In this document: positions 1 to 11,884 of the stretch, piece after piece
How positions within the stretch are numbered: position 1 is the first letter of the stretch
Layout: each line of letters starts with the position of its first letter
Assembly (NCBI GenBank): GCA_032871835.1
Contig: CM065297.1
Coordinates: 18,404,098-18,468,097, forward strand
Direction of reading: 5' to 3'
Source: Dipteronia dyeriana
Taxonomy: Eukaryota > Streptophyta > Magnoliopsida > Sapindales > Sapindaceae
DNA: 64,000 nucleotides
Translations under genes and position numbers: made by a program
The notes under the pieces: generated by a model
The model's input: only the letters and a program-made list of their open reading frames with translations
Told to the model about the DNA's origin: nothing
Databases searched by the model: none

Positions 1-94
1 CGCAATCATTAGTAACTTTTTGAATTTTGAACGATGCATGATTTTTGGGTTTTGTGCACCTACTCCCACTCTCACGCGTTATGCCTGGTAATGT

Positions 95-290
95 TTACGT
101 GTTCTGATGACATCATTAACTCTTATATATAATTCAAAACTTTTTCATTTCCCTCTCATGACTCTATATTTTCTTCTACAAAAAACCCTAATATTTTCTT
201 CTTCTCAAAATCTCAAGTTTTTTTCTTCGTTCCACCTCTCTTTATCAACGGTTCGAGTTTCGTTGTTCTCACCAATCTCTCAGGCATGGA
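95..290 (+). promoter_or_regulatory. putative promoter and leader of the antisense ORF of Tat element A
   Basis: A TATA-like stretch (TTATATATAATTC, about 122-134) is followed by a pyrimidine-rich leader containing AAACCCTAA at about 183-191, a telobox-like motif common in plant leaders. The first ATG in good position is at 286. The matching gene of Tat B (start near 51049) has an AT-rich TATA-like sequence and an AAACCCTA leader at the same relative place. This suggests the antisense ORF has its own promoter, independent of the LTR. No transcript data are available, so this is inference. Confidence 0.45.
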
Positions 291-814
291 TCCTACTTTA
301 TATAATCGATATTTCAAACTTCTCATGTGTGCCATTGAGGCAGGCGATAGCTCGACTCTATACTTTGGGGCCACTTTCACACATACACTCTTTCATCTCA
401 ACTTGTCACCTTAAATATAGATTACCCTGTTACCCGTCCTGAGTTTATTCCTTCATGTGCTAATTCTTCTGTTTATACCTCTGTTGATTTTTGTCCAGAT
501 ATGTCGAAGACAACGAGTTCAAGGCAAGCTGTTGCGGTCTCGCCCAAGGAAACCTCCCATCTTGCGAGTGATTTGAAGATAATCTCGTATAAACTAATGA
601 TGGAAGAGGTTCCAAGAGAAAGGCGGGCATGTATGTTGAAGTTTTCTGCTAATCTCCCACAAGCCTTTGACTAAAAAATAAATGTGGTGACTGATGATGA
701 ACTTGGAAAGTTCAAGGATCAGTTTGACATACCTCATTCGGTGTAACTGATCTCCAGCGACGAGCGCTCCGTATGGAACCCTCAACTCAGTGCCGTTGAT
801 TTACGGGGCCATAA
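286..814 (+). pseudogene. antisense ORF of Tat element A, N-terminal part (Transposase_28-like)
   Basis: From ATG 286 the frame reads about 42 codons. A frameshift near 412 moves it into the frame that holds an ATG at 501 and runs on to 814, with in-frame stops near 672 and 744. The segment around 690-780 resembles the start of the plant gypsy-type transposase family (PF04195), with a polar stretch reading FKDQFDIPHSV. The gene is cut at 814 by the copia insertion and resumes at 7691. It lies on the strand opposite to gag-pol, as antisense ORFs do in Tat/Retand elements. The biochemical function of the family is unknown; the name transposase is historical. Confidence 0.55.
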
Positions 815-2502
815 TGTAAGTTCCTCAGTTTTTGATTAGCTCATTTCATTGACAACCATATTTGAGGATTAATGTGTAAGGGTAGTTTAGGCCATCATTG
901 CTCAAGACCCAGCTCAAGCTTCGAAAGGTAAATCACTTGCTTAACCTTATTTGAAGAGTTTTTAGTGCACACACACACTCTCATGCATGTCTTTGATCAT
1001 CTTGCATGAATGCTTAATTGTTTGCCTCTTTGCCATAAATCTTGCTTGGGTATTTTGATATTGTTAGTTTGCCCTTAGAAGAGGTTTTTTCCTCTTAACC
1101 GCAATTGGGGCCGCTCACTGTGCATTACCTTCGCCGCGGTATACACAACGGTGTTCTCCAGGCATTGTACGATGCTGCTACCGCGGTCTGTGCTTGTTGC
1201 ATGCACAATGGTCTCTCAAGCGGAGGTTCCCAGGTGATGCACCGCTCGCTCTACAGCGGTCTGGACACTGCCTGTACTGCTGTTCAGACATAAGAGATTC
1301 CCAGGTGATACACCGCTCGCTCTACCGCGGACTGGACACTTGCCTAGGCCGCGGCACGCACAACGATCATGACGGGACTTAGTTGCCCTTTGTCCAAAAC
1401 AATGTCGTTTCATGTAGGGCACATTATATATATGTTCTCTTCTCTTCTCTTTGGCTTTGGGGAGTCTAAGAAGCCATTTTTTGTTGTTCAAGCTTTTCTT
1501 TGAGAGATAAATTGACTCCAAGAGAGAAAGCGCTCCCAAGAACACTTCTTGACTCAATCAACCTTCAATCCATGAGCATCTAACATCTTCTTGCATCTTC
1601 TAAGCATGGATTTTCTTGTTTGTCTTTAACTAGGTAATCTCTACATGCTCTAGAATCTCTTGTTCCATTCTTATGACATGTATGTCTAGGTTTAGCAATT
1701 ATTGTTGATTAAGTGTATGCCATTGAGGTTAATTACATTTATAACATGCTTGGATTGTTGATTGTTGATTGTTGGTTGAGATTTATATTTTGTGATAGCT
1801 AGAATTTATGACCATTTTGCCCTTCTAGCTAAATCTTTATGCTTTACATTTAGATATTGTTTAGGACTCATTGATTGCATTATAGTCTTTGCTATGCTTA
1901 ATGACAACTTGTGTTGATTGACTATTTGTTTGATAATTAGGATATAATGTTGCATAACTATATCTAGTTAATTCTTTATGAACATTCATTTAGACATTGA
2001 TATCTAGGAATTGTACTTAGTGACATTCTTAATTTCCTAGATAAGCATTTAGTGTTGCCTAGCATTATTTTCATGTTTGAATATTTTATCATATTCACTT
2101 AGGATGTTTTGACTCTTCAATGAGGTTAAGTCTTGTGACTATGTGGTTAGTGCACCAGTAAATAAATCAAGAATCACTATTAAGGCCCGTTGGGCAGAGT
2201 GAAAGAGTTAGTAACTGGAGGGTGTGACGAGAGGTCAACCTAGGTTGTAAACTTTTATTCAATAGTGGATTTGAGGATCGAGTGTGGCGCACATATCAGC
2301 CCGTGGTTTTTTCCATTTGGAGGGTTTCCACGTATACATCTTGTGTTGTTTATATTTCTGCACTTTTCACTTGATGTTTTATGTTTGTTTTATTGGGTGA
2401 ATTTTGAATATTGATTAATCTAGAAAAATTGGTAATTGACTTGATTAAAACCTATTCACCCCCCTCTAGGTTATAGACACACACGTTTTTAGTGAACTTT
2501 CA
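815..2502 (+). repeat. 5' LTR of the gag-only copia element
   Basis: Begins TGTAAGTTCC and ends at CA just before the primer site. It contains a GC-rich block (1105-1375) with repeated CCGCGG-like motifs, then a TATA-like TTATATATATG (about 1424-1434) before a CT-rich stretch, a plausible U3/R promoter. The same layout recurs in the 3' LTR and in the solo LTR at 15675-17236. Confidence 0.88.
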
Positions 2503-2504
2503 AT

Positions 2505-2517
2505 TGGTATCAAAGCC
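2505..2517 (+). other. primer binding site (initiator Met tRNA type)
   Basis: TGGTATCAAAGCC lies two bases after the 5' LTR end. It matches the usual plant copia primer site TGGTATCAGAGCC at all but one position. Confidence 0.85.
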
Positions 2518-2634
2518 GGTGGCTAGATATACTTAGGTGATCCGTGCTCTGTGTGTGTCTTGCTTGTGCATTTTTGTTGTTTGCTTCTTGTGTGGTGCAT
2601 TACATTTGCATCTCATTCATTTAACCCAAACACT

Positions 2635-4732
2635 ATGAGTGAGCTTGGGATGAGTAAAGAGGGAGCTTCAAGCATATGACCACATTTACTTAAATGTGAT
2701 AATTATGCCTCATGGAAAGGCAAGATAGAGTCTTATATTTGCCAAATAGATGACCATGCATGGATGGCGGTTGAAGATGGGTACACTTTTCCGAAGATGA
2801 CCAATGATGATGGAGATGAAGTTCTCAAGCCTTAGTCTCAATATAGCACACAAGAATTAGAAGCTTCTAAGTGGAATAACAAGGCTATGCATGCAATCTT
2901 GTGTGCCATGGATGACAATCAATACAAGTTGGTTCAAAATACTAGGTATGCAAATGAGGCTTGAGAGATTCTACAAATGGCTCATGAAGGAACCGAAGTG
3001 GTCAAGGACTCCAAGCTTCAAGTCCTTCAAATGCAATTTAAGACAATTCAGATGGATTAGGACGAGTACTTTAAGGACTTCCAAGTGAAGTTGATGGACA
3101 TCGTAAATCAAAGCCATCAACTAGGTGACCCATATTCGGATAGAAGGATCAAGAAAAAGATCATGAGGTCACTTCCCAAGAGATTGGAGTCCAATGTGAC
3201 GGCACTGGAAGAAAATAACAACTACAAGAATATGAAGTCGCGTGAAGTGATTGGAAGGCTTCTAGCCTATGAGTCTATGTGGACTTCTACACCTACATCT
3301 CCTAAGAAGCAAAAAAACATAGCCTTGAAGACATCAAAAGTAGAGATGGAGGAGGATGAATCAGATGAGGAGATGACTCTTATGGTGAATAGATTCAAGA
3401 AGTTTATGAAATTTCACAAAAATGACCCAAAAAAAAAAAATTAAGCCAAGGCAAGAGAAGCCAACAAGAAAAGGTATTCAATGCTATGAGTGTAGTGGGT
3501 TCAGTCATATAGCCACCGAGTGTGCTAATTCAAAAAAAAAGAAGAAAGGAAAGGCGGTGGCTGCCTCATCAAGTGAGAGAGAAAGTGAAGAAGATTTCTC
3601 AAGTGATGAAGAGGTTATTGTTAACTACACAGCTTTTGGAGCCTCCCTTGTAGAAGATATTGAAAAAGGCAACAAGGCCTTAATTTGTGACTCTAGAGAA
3701 GAAATTGAAGATAAAGTATCTAGAAGTGTGATTGATGAATCTACTTATGGAAGTGTTGTAAATGTGATAACAAAAGACACTAGTAATGACTCTAGTGATG
3801 AGAGTTCCTCATCTCACTCTACAAATGGAAATGTAGAGAGTATGAACCTTGAAGGGTTCATGGAGCAGTTTGAAAGCTCAAGGTTGAATATGAAGAAAGA
3901 GGTTCGAAAGCTAAAGGAAGAGAACCTCAAGCTATCAACCGAAGTGACTCATTCAAGTAAGAAAGTGGAGAATTGAAGAAAGGTGGAAGAAAGCTTGAAG
4001 AAGGAGCTTAGAGAAGCTAGAGAGTTGATTGCTTAGATGACTTCGAGTACGGAGAAGCTTGACCATATGTTGGGAGTTGGCAAGAATCCAAGTGACAAGA
4101 GAGGTCTAGGGTTTAAAGATGACAAGGAGACCTCAACTTCTAGCAAGACGGTATTTGTCAAGAGCATGGACTTCAAAGAGCCCCTTCTTTCACTTCATCC
4201 TAGAAATAAAATTGAACTAGGAGAGTGCTCTAGAAATGTCCAAGTCAAGATAGCACTAAGAAGTCAAGCTCAAGCTCAACCAATGAGAGCACATCAAGCA
4301 ACCATCCTTCAACCTAATAGCCATCAAGCCAAGAAGTATTTTTTGCATGTTCAACCAAGGAAGCAATCTTCTTAAACTCACCAACAAGGGTGAAGAGAAC
4401 CAACACCAAACAAAAGGAAAGCTCAAATACATGGGAAAACACCTTTGTCCTCACAAAGGAATGGTATGACCCCTCATTTTATTTCTTCATGTCATTTTTA
4501 TGGTGTTGATGGTCATATTAGACCAAATTGCTTCAAGTACATTAACATGTGCAGAACTAAGAGCATGATTGAAAGAAAAAGGGATAGAGATAATATGCAT
4601 GTGCCTAAGAAATCTAGTGTCAATAATCCTAGGGATAATATGATGACCTTGACCACTAGGTATGACAATGTGTCACTTAAGTGGATTAGGAAAGATGAGC
4701 CCATATGCATTGTGCTAAGGGTTCACCCATAG
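2635..4732 (+). pseudogene. gag: degraded copia Gag polyprotein
   Basis: The reading frame starts at ATG 2635 and runs with several stops and frame changes to 4732. The N-terminal part around 2680-3400 resembles the UBN2/DUF4219 capsid-like domain of copia Gag (KCDNYASWKGKIESY). A CCHC knuckle is at about 3482-3523 (CYECSGFSHIATEC). The frame shifts just before it, within a run of A at 3428-3440. An acidic Ser-rich linker and a coiled-coil-like stretch (3880-4030) follow, then the motif LDHMLGVGKNPSDKRGLGF typical of SIRE-like Gag. A second knuckle at about 4487-4528 has Tyr in place of the second Cys (CHFYGVDGHIRPNC). Coding similarity fades after 4732, where pol would begin. Confidence 0.85.
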
Positions 4733-5970
4733 GCTCAGCTAGGTCCAATGGACTTGGTAAGTCTATAGGGACTCATATCCCCTATTGACTTGTTTTGATT
4801 GACCATATATGAGGAGCTCAAGCAAAGAGAGCAAATTGGCATTGCATTGTTCTCATGATAATATTTATGCTTCTTTATTAATTACTTGAGATAATTGGTT
4901 GTACATATTCTTTTTAATAAGTGTGCAACTTTCGTTAACATGCAATCCATGTCGTATTTATGACCAAACATGCATTTTTGGACTAGGAGAATTGATTGGG
5001 AAGTATATTTTGAATGACCTATAATTGATCTCTATGACATGTTGATTCTTTCTATGACATGCTTTAAAGCAATATGCATGATGAAATTATTGAATGCTCT
5101 AAAATGAATGCAAAAATTTATGTGTGAAAGCAATTATGAGACTTCAATCAATAAGGATCTTGTTTCCATTTCAAGGATTTTACAATCCAAAAGTCTCTCT
5201 CTCTCTTTACTTATTGAACAAGGCTACTATCATACGGACATTCCACCCGGAAAAATAAAAAAAGGTGCAATAGTCGATCATGCCTTGTTTTGCTTGTAAA
5301 GTTTGATATAGTTGTTCTTTAAATGAATTTATTTTACAATATATATCTTACTTATTCCATGACAAAGAGTGAAATTGGTTTGAATTCTCTTGGAAACCCA
5401 TGTTATTTTGCTTTGTCAAATACCATGTATTAATCTTGAATACAACTTGTCTTGTATGCAAAGCATTCGTTCACACACTTTTTATGTAATAAAACTCCTT
5501 GATTCTCTCTTCTTAATTGAGTTGCATAAATTTGTTTATATGATTATGCATATATCTTGTGCCATAAACTCTTCTTGCTAATGCCTTTTTAAGGGGATAC
5601 TCCTTTGTCTATCTCATGGCAAAAATGGGGAGTAGTGTGGATTTAGAGGGAGTTGAGAGTGACATGACTTAAGGGGGAGTTAACCTATTTAAGGGGACCG
5701 TTTGCATTTGCATTGTTGATGCATGTTGCCTGTTTCTATTGTATGCAACTTGCTCTTGTTTTATTTTTTTTTTATCATCTCACATACACTTGTCCTAGAA
5801 AGTGTAGTATTTTGTTTTGTAAGGATGTTGATTCTACATGAGATGGATGACTTGAAGATCTAGTTTATTAGGAATCTCTTTGTAATATAGAAAAACTTTG
5901 TTGACCCCTGTTTTTGTTTTGTTTATTTGTGAGGATGTATTGTGAGTGGTGGTTTTGTCATGAAATAGCC
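4733..5970 (+). other. non-coding internal region of the gag-only copia element
   Basis: No pol similarity is visible. The stretch is AT-rich apart from purine-rich patches near 5590-5700 (ATGGGGAGTAGTG, AAGGGGGAGTT) that look like leftovers of the region upstream of the 3' LTR. The pol gene has been lost as a block. Confidence 0.6.
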
Positions 5971-5982
5971 AAAGGGGGAGAC
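5971..5982 (+). other. polypurine tract
   Basis: AAAGGGGGAGAC directly precedes the 3' LTR start TGTAAGTTCC, the expected site for plus-strand DNA priming. Confidence 0.8.
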
Positions 5983-7690
5983 TGTAAGTTCCTCAGTTTT
6001 TGATTGGCTTATTTCGTTGACAACCACAATTGAGGATTAATGTATAAGGGTAGTTTAGGTCATCATTGCTCAAGACCCAGCTCAAGCTTCAAAAGGTAAT
6101 CACTTGCTTAACCTTGTTTGAAGAGTTTTTAGTGCACACACACACTCTCATGCATGTCTTTGATCATCTTGCATGAATGCTTAATTGCCTTAATTGTGTG
6201 CCTCTTTGCTATAAATCTTGCTTGGGTGTTTTGATTTTATTAGTTTGCCCTTAGAAAAAGGTTTTTTCCTCTTAACCGCGGTTAGGACCACTCTCTGTTC
6301 ATTGCCTCCGCTGCGGTATGTACAACGGTGTTCTCCAGACATTGTACGCTGCTGCTACCGCGGTCTGTGCTTGTTGCATGCACAGCGGTCTCTCAAGCGG
6401 AGGTTTCCAGGTGATGCACCTATCCTTCTACCACGGTCTGGACACTGCCTGTACCGCGGTTCAGACAGCAGAGATTCTCAGGCGATACACCGCTCTTTCT
6501 ACCGCAGTCTGGACACTTGCCTAGGCTGTGGCACACACAGCGGTCATGACGGGATTTAGTTGCCCTTTGTCCAAAACAATGTCGTTTTGTATATGGCATA
6601 TTATATATATGTTATCTTCTCTTCTCTTTGGCTTTGGGGAGTCCAAGAAGCCATTTTTTGTTGTTCAAGCTTTTCTTTGAGAGATAAATTGACTCCAAGA
6701 GAGAGAGAGAGCTCCCAAGAACACTTTTTGACTCAACTAACCTTTAATCCATGAGCATCTAACATCTTCTTGCATCTTCTAAGCAAGGATTTTCTTGTTT
6801 GTCTTTGACTAGGCAATCTCTACATGCCTTAGAATCTCTTGTTCCATTCTTATGACATGTATGCCTAGGTTTAACAATTATTGTTGATTAAGTGTATGCC
6901 ATTAAGGTTAATTGCATTTATAACATGCTTGGATTGTTGATTGTTGTTGAGATTTATATTTTGTGATAGCTAGGATTTGTGGCCATTTTGCCCTTCTAGC
7001 TAAATCTTTATGCTTTGCATTTAGATATTGTTTAGGACTCATTGATTGCATTTTGTGATTGCATTATAGTCTTTGCCATGCTTAATGACAACTTGTGTTG
7101 ATTGACCCTTTGCTTGATAACTGGGATATAATGTTGCATAACTATATCTAGTTAAGTCTTTATGAACATTCATTTAGACATTGTTATTTAGGAATTGTAC
7201 TTAGTGACATTCTTAATTTCCTAGATAAGCATTTAGTGTTGCCTAACATTACTTGCATGTTTGAATATTTTATCATATTCACTTACGTTGTTTTGACTCT
7301 TCATTGAGGTTAAGTCTTGTGAGTAAGTGGTTAGTGCACAAGCAAATAGACCAAGAATCACTATTAAGGCCCGTTGGGCACAGTGAAAGGGTTAGTAACA
7401 GGAGGGTGTGACGAGAGGTCAACCTAGGTTGTAAACTTTCATTCAATAGTGGATTTGAGGATCGAGTTTGGCGCACATATCAGATCGTGGTTTTTCCCAT
7501 TTGGAGGGTTTCCACGTATACTTTTTTTGTACTTTATATTTCCGGACTTTGCATTTGATGTTTTATTTTTGATTTATTGGGTGAATTTTGAATATTGATT
7601 AATCAAGAAAAATTGGTAATTGACTTGATTAAAACCTATTCACCCCCTCCCCCCTCTAGGTTATAGACACACATTTTTAGGGAACTTCCA
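5983..7690 (+). repeat. 3' LTR of the gag-only copia element
   Basis: Direct repeat of 815-2502 with the same GC-rich block (about 6280-6560), a TATA-like stretch (about 6600-6611) and the same terminal bases. Differences from the 5' LTR are mostly transitions plus short indels. Confidence 0.88.
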
Positions 7691-10600
7691 CAAAATGACT
7701 TCTGGGTCACCATCCTCATTAAACCTTTCATTACTTGATTTTTGGCTGATGGAGGCATCGCTCATGCAAACTTCTATCTGGTGCTGATCAGCTTGTGGCA
7801 CCAATGGAAAAATATCGGGACTAAGTACCCCTCAACCCCCAAGAGATACGTAATTTTTATACCCTTAAATGTTCAGACGCTGGAGGCATCTTCTCTCTGC
7901 AGTCGACCTCCTCAAGCAACTGGATCCCTCTTGGTTTCAAGGATAAACCTGCTCCTCTCACTCACAAGGACCACAAAGGCTTCATCTAGGTTTTTCCCTC
8001 ATCGAACAAGTATTGGACGAACAACTGGTTCTTTGTCAATGGTGATTGGGGCGAGATCGTGGTGCTCGATCCAAACTAGCGGCTAACTAGAAGCAGTGTC
8101 TCGTGGCACTTTTTTAGCCCCGAGTTATGGAGCAAGACTGCACCTATGATGAATCAGAGCTAGAAAACATGGTTGTCAAGGCAGTAAGACTTCGTAGGAA
8201 GTCAGTGATCACCGTAATCTGTATACAGAGAAAGAGCTGATCGAGTTAGGGTTTTTCCCGGTTATCTTTGCTTGGCGCAAGCGCTGCAAGTCCTTACTTT
8301 CTTATCGCTTGGTTTTTGGTTGTGCGTACTTGTCATTATTGTATTTCTTTGGATTCCCTTCTTAGTATATGAGATGTACGTTGTTGTTGGTGAACAAGCC
8401 GAGAAGGCTAAGAACCTCGATTGGGTAAGCAGGCAAGCGACTGTCAATCAGGTTGCTAATCAGCTTGCTTAGGGAATTTGCCCCCACTCCCGAACATGAC
8501 TTAGTGGAGCATATATATGAGCTTGATCGCAGTACTTTGGTGGCTTCTGCTGGGCAGACTGAAGGGATTGAAAGTGATATTCCTCCTAGAGAAAGTAGAA
8601 GAAGGTCTTCCAAGGATAAGTCTATTCAGGCGAGGTTCACCCAAAAGAATCTGACCAAGACATATCCAGTAGAGAGCGGTCTAGCAGAGATAGGCCAAGC
8701 AAGGATAGGTCTAGTAGAGAGGAATCCGGTGGAGAGGTTCTTGGTGGCAAAGTGGCCAATACCGTGGAGGGATCCTCCACACCCTAGGCCATCCGTAAAC
8801 GAATTGTGGCTCCACCTGCTGCTGGTTCAATGGCTTCCCGGTAGGGGGTGGATCCTATCATTCTTGATGAGGATGACGAGGATGTTCAGGAGATCCGGAC
8901 TGACCTAATTTTATGGGAGTAGCGATAAAAAAGAATAGGTAACTGTAAATCCATGACATATGTTCCGACTGTGACAATTGGGTTGGCTCTGACCGAAGCT
9001 GGTGATATGGTCATGCCATAACAAATAGCTCCTTCTATTCATCATGAGCCATCTCAGGACCAAGCTGATCCTCCCATTGATCGGGCTCCTATTAATCCAC
9101 CAGCTCAGCGTCTTAGGAAGGCTCCTATGCAATTTTCTGTCAAACGTCAAATAGTTTTCATCGACTCTGACTTGGATCATGGTGGGCCTAACTCGAAGGA
9201 TTTTTTATTGATGAAGAAGTGCTCGATGGCACTGAAGAGCGTGCAACCCTTCTGTTGGATAAAACTAAAGTCCCTACTGCAGCTGCCAATTCGGTCAGGG
9301 ATGTCAGCCAAGCTGGGAATCCCCCTACTAGCGCTTCTTTTATACCACATCGTCGGGACCTTGTAAGTGAATGTCAAGTCCTTGAAGGGTAGGAACTCGA
9401 GGACCCTACAACTATCCTTCAGGTTGGAGAGGGTGGTGAAACATCACGGACATAGAGTGTTACGGGCTCGACCATTCCAACAGTGCCCGAACTATCTCTA
9501 CTTCTGGTCGTGATGGTCTACTCATTGGCTTCCATGACTGCTCCTATTTATGGGTCTTCTCTACCCCTATTTCCATGCTTCACACCATGTCAGCTGGCGA
9601 AAGGCATATTGGTAATGAATACTGGAGGGAAGCCAGAACTGCTAGTACCTTTGAGCGAATCCGTATGATCTTCAACAACAGAGTTTTTATAAGTGCCTTC
9701 CTATTTTACCTTTCACTTATGTGCATCAATATTCTTAGTTTTCTTTCTATTTTCCTTTAAGGCGGTGGAGGAGCTGACCCGGGCCCTGACCGATCAGAAG
9801 AAGCATGCTACAAAGATTTCCAGATTGAAGAAGGCCCTTGCTGATAAGGCTGATACCCTCAAGTCTTCCTCAGCCAGCGCATCCAAAGTCATGCAATACG
9901 AGGAGAAGCTAAGGAATCATGTTATGATTGAGGTTTCCCTGAGGAAGACTATTGCCAATGTTTAAACCAGGTCATCTGCAACCGAGACGACTCTCAGAGA
10001 GTTCACCATAAGGAATGTTGAGCTAGAGAAGATGGTTACAAGGGTAGAGTTGCGAAGCGCTAAGTTCAAATTGAGGGCCATACTAGCTTAAATAACAGCG
10101 TATAAACTTAAAGAGGAGACCCGGATCGCCCAAGACTCCCTTACCTCTACTCAACAAGTCATGCTTGAGAAGCAGCATGCATTTGAGAAGGCTCGGATTC
10201 ACTACGAACACATGGAAAATGATCTAGGACAGTAGCATGTCAGTATAGAAGTGCTCTCCTAGGAAGCTAGGTCAACTATTGAAGTCCAAAACGTGGACCG
10301 TTATAAGAGGTCTCCAACTTTTGAGGCTGTCATGTTGAGGGAGTTCGAGAGAGGCTAGCCATTGCTCGAATGTTCTTTAGTGGCAATGAGCGGTCTTCGG
10401 GGGAGGCTCACCGAAAATGGGACAGGACTATCAAGAAACACAAGGAAGAATCCTTGGATGCCATAATGAACCAAATGATCAGATGTAGGGCCTATTGTGG
10501 ATCAATCAGGAAAGACCCCCACCTGATGCACTTGAAGCTTCCCTCTAAATCCTTCATGGTTGCCTTCCATGCTAGGTAAAAGAGTGGCGCTTTAACAAAG

Positions 10601-10774
10601 AGGACCGATGTCAGACCCTTGCCTAATACAGATTATTCCTCTTTTATGGTCGATGAGCCAGGAGATGACATCAACTGGCCATATTTTGGAGACTTGACTA
10701 AGGGATATGGAGGCAATGACCTTTCACCTGGCGGATCTAGTCCCGGAGGTCCCTCGAGCACCATAAATGCCTGA
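7691..10774 (+). pseudogene. antisense ORF of Tat element A, main part (Transposase_28-like with coiled coil)
   Basis: Continuation of the gene broken at 814. Between about 7700 and 8200 a multiply interrupted frame carries a recognisable PF04195-like stretch (KYWTNNWFFVNGDWGEI, about 8010-8060). An intron-like, stop-rich gap near 8230-8390 is followed by Arg/Ser/Pro-rich coding remnants to about 8900. A predicted coiled coil (ELTRALTDQKKHATKISRLK, about 9770-9960) and further heptad-like remnants extend to about 10350. The C-terminal tail is acidic and Gly/Ser-rich and ends at the TGA at 10772-10774. It runs tail-to-tail with the minus-strand pol remnant that ends near 11885. Function unknown. 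Confidence 0.6.
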
Positions 10775-11884
10775 TTTTTCTTATAAGATTCTCTGATCTT
10801 TATTTTTGTAGTTTCTCCAAAAATTGCTTATGTAACTTTCAGCCTTTTAACATGAATAATACCATTATTTTTAGCCTTGATTGTTGTTTTTACCTTGTGT
10901 TACAAAGCTTAAATCGTATCTTCGTTACCATGCTTAAGTCGAACGGTCTAATTTTAACCGAGCATTTTTATTAATGGTAGGAGTCATGAACTGACTTGAA
11001 CTCTGTGTGTTGCCTTACACCAAGTCGACTGACTCAATTGAGACCATATTAACACGTTTGGTTGTGTCTGTTTCTCGATTAGTTGTTCACTTTTTGATCA
11101 TTCTTGACTTGGATAAACCATCTTTAATCAAGTAATCTTCGCATGGCAAGGATTGTTTATTAACTTAAGTTATATGCATTAAATTAAACGTCCTAACTTT
11201 AACCAAGCAACTGTACGTGGTAGGGTTTGTCATGACTCATTTTTAGGCAGCGTCAGGTAGACCACTTACTTTGACTTGATTGGTTACTTTGTTCCCCAAC
11301 CGCTTCGCTGTTTTTATTCTTCTGTCAAGTAGTGTTCTTTTATAGACCATTTACATGGTATCTAGTTTATAGATGCTTGTTTTTTTTCGACCGACTAATT
11401 CATTGAGACATCTCCAAATAGTGTGTTAATCAAGATTCGTTGCAATTTGGTAGCTTATATTATACTAATTTTACAATTGCTTAAATTTTATTAGCAATTG
11501 TTCCAAGCATAGATATTTCGTTCCCCATTAAACTCTTGGTGCATCCCATCAGGTGTTTATGGCCTGAAGGCGCCCTAACTGTGTTTCATTACACCTAGTT
11601 AGTTTTGGTGAGTGTACATTGTCTTTACGGCATATGTTTTTAACCCCCTCACTAGGTCTCAGAAGTGCTCCTATTGGCATTGAGTGATTTCTAGGTGCCT
11701 CAAGATTGCTTTTGTAAACAAAAGCAAATTTTGAACACTTTTCTTGACTTCTTGAAATTGTTCCCTTAATGGGACTAATATTGAATGCTAAAAGGAGACA
11801 TCAACAGATTAGCTAATCATTAAAAATAAAGCAAACTAATTTCTAAGCTAAAAAGAAATATTTTAAAATGAGAAATCCCTAGGG
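10775..11884 (-). repeat. untranslated zone between integrase and antisense ORF with degenerate direct repeats
   Basis: About 1.1 kb with no coding signal. Two or more diverged copies of a unit share CTAA(C/T)TTTAACC(A/G)AGCA, at about 10948 and 11190, roughly 245 bp apart. Related pieces (TAATCAAGTAATCTTCGCATGG) lie near 11117. Tat B has a clearer tandem array at the matching position (37325-37770), and Retand elements are known for tandem repeats in their 3' untranslated region. Confidence 0.45.

Larger units (their letters stand above)
815..7690 (+). mobile_element. non-autonomous copia retrotransposon with gag only (TR-GAG/LARD type)
   Basis: Two long direct repeats (815-2502 and 5983-7690) start TGTAAGTTCC and end in CA. 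They enclose an iMet-type primer site, a gag gene and a purine tract, but no protease, integrase, RT or RNase H. The five bases before (CATAA) and after (CAAAA) match at four of five positions, consistent with a target-site duplication. Over the first 120 bases the LTRs differ at roughly 8%, mostly transitions, so the insertion is old. The gag style suggests the SIRE/Maximus branch of copia. Such elements need enzymes from an autonomous relative. Confidence 0.85.

Noticed and set aside
107..442. 111-codon ORF at the left edge
   Set aside because: Runs through the leader and first part of the antisense ORF in another frame; no domain, Phe/Ser-rich from T/C-rich leader sequence.
1105..1382. Overlapping Cys-rich small ORFs in the LTR GC block
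   Set aside because: They come from the repeated CCGCGG block; frames are not conserved between the three LTR copies.
2505..2517. tRNA gene
   Set aside because: Only the short stretch complementary to the tRNA 3' end is present: a retrotransposon primer site, not a tRNA gene. The same holds at 46979 and 55795.
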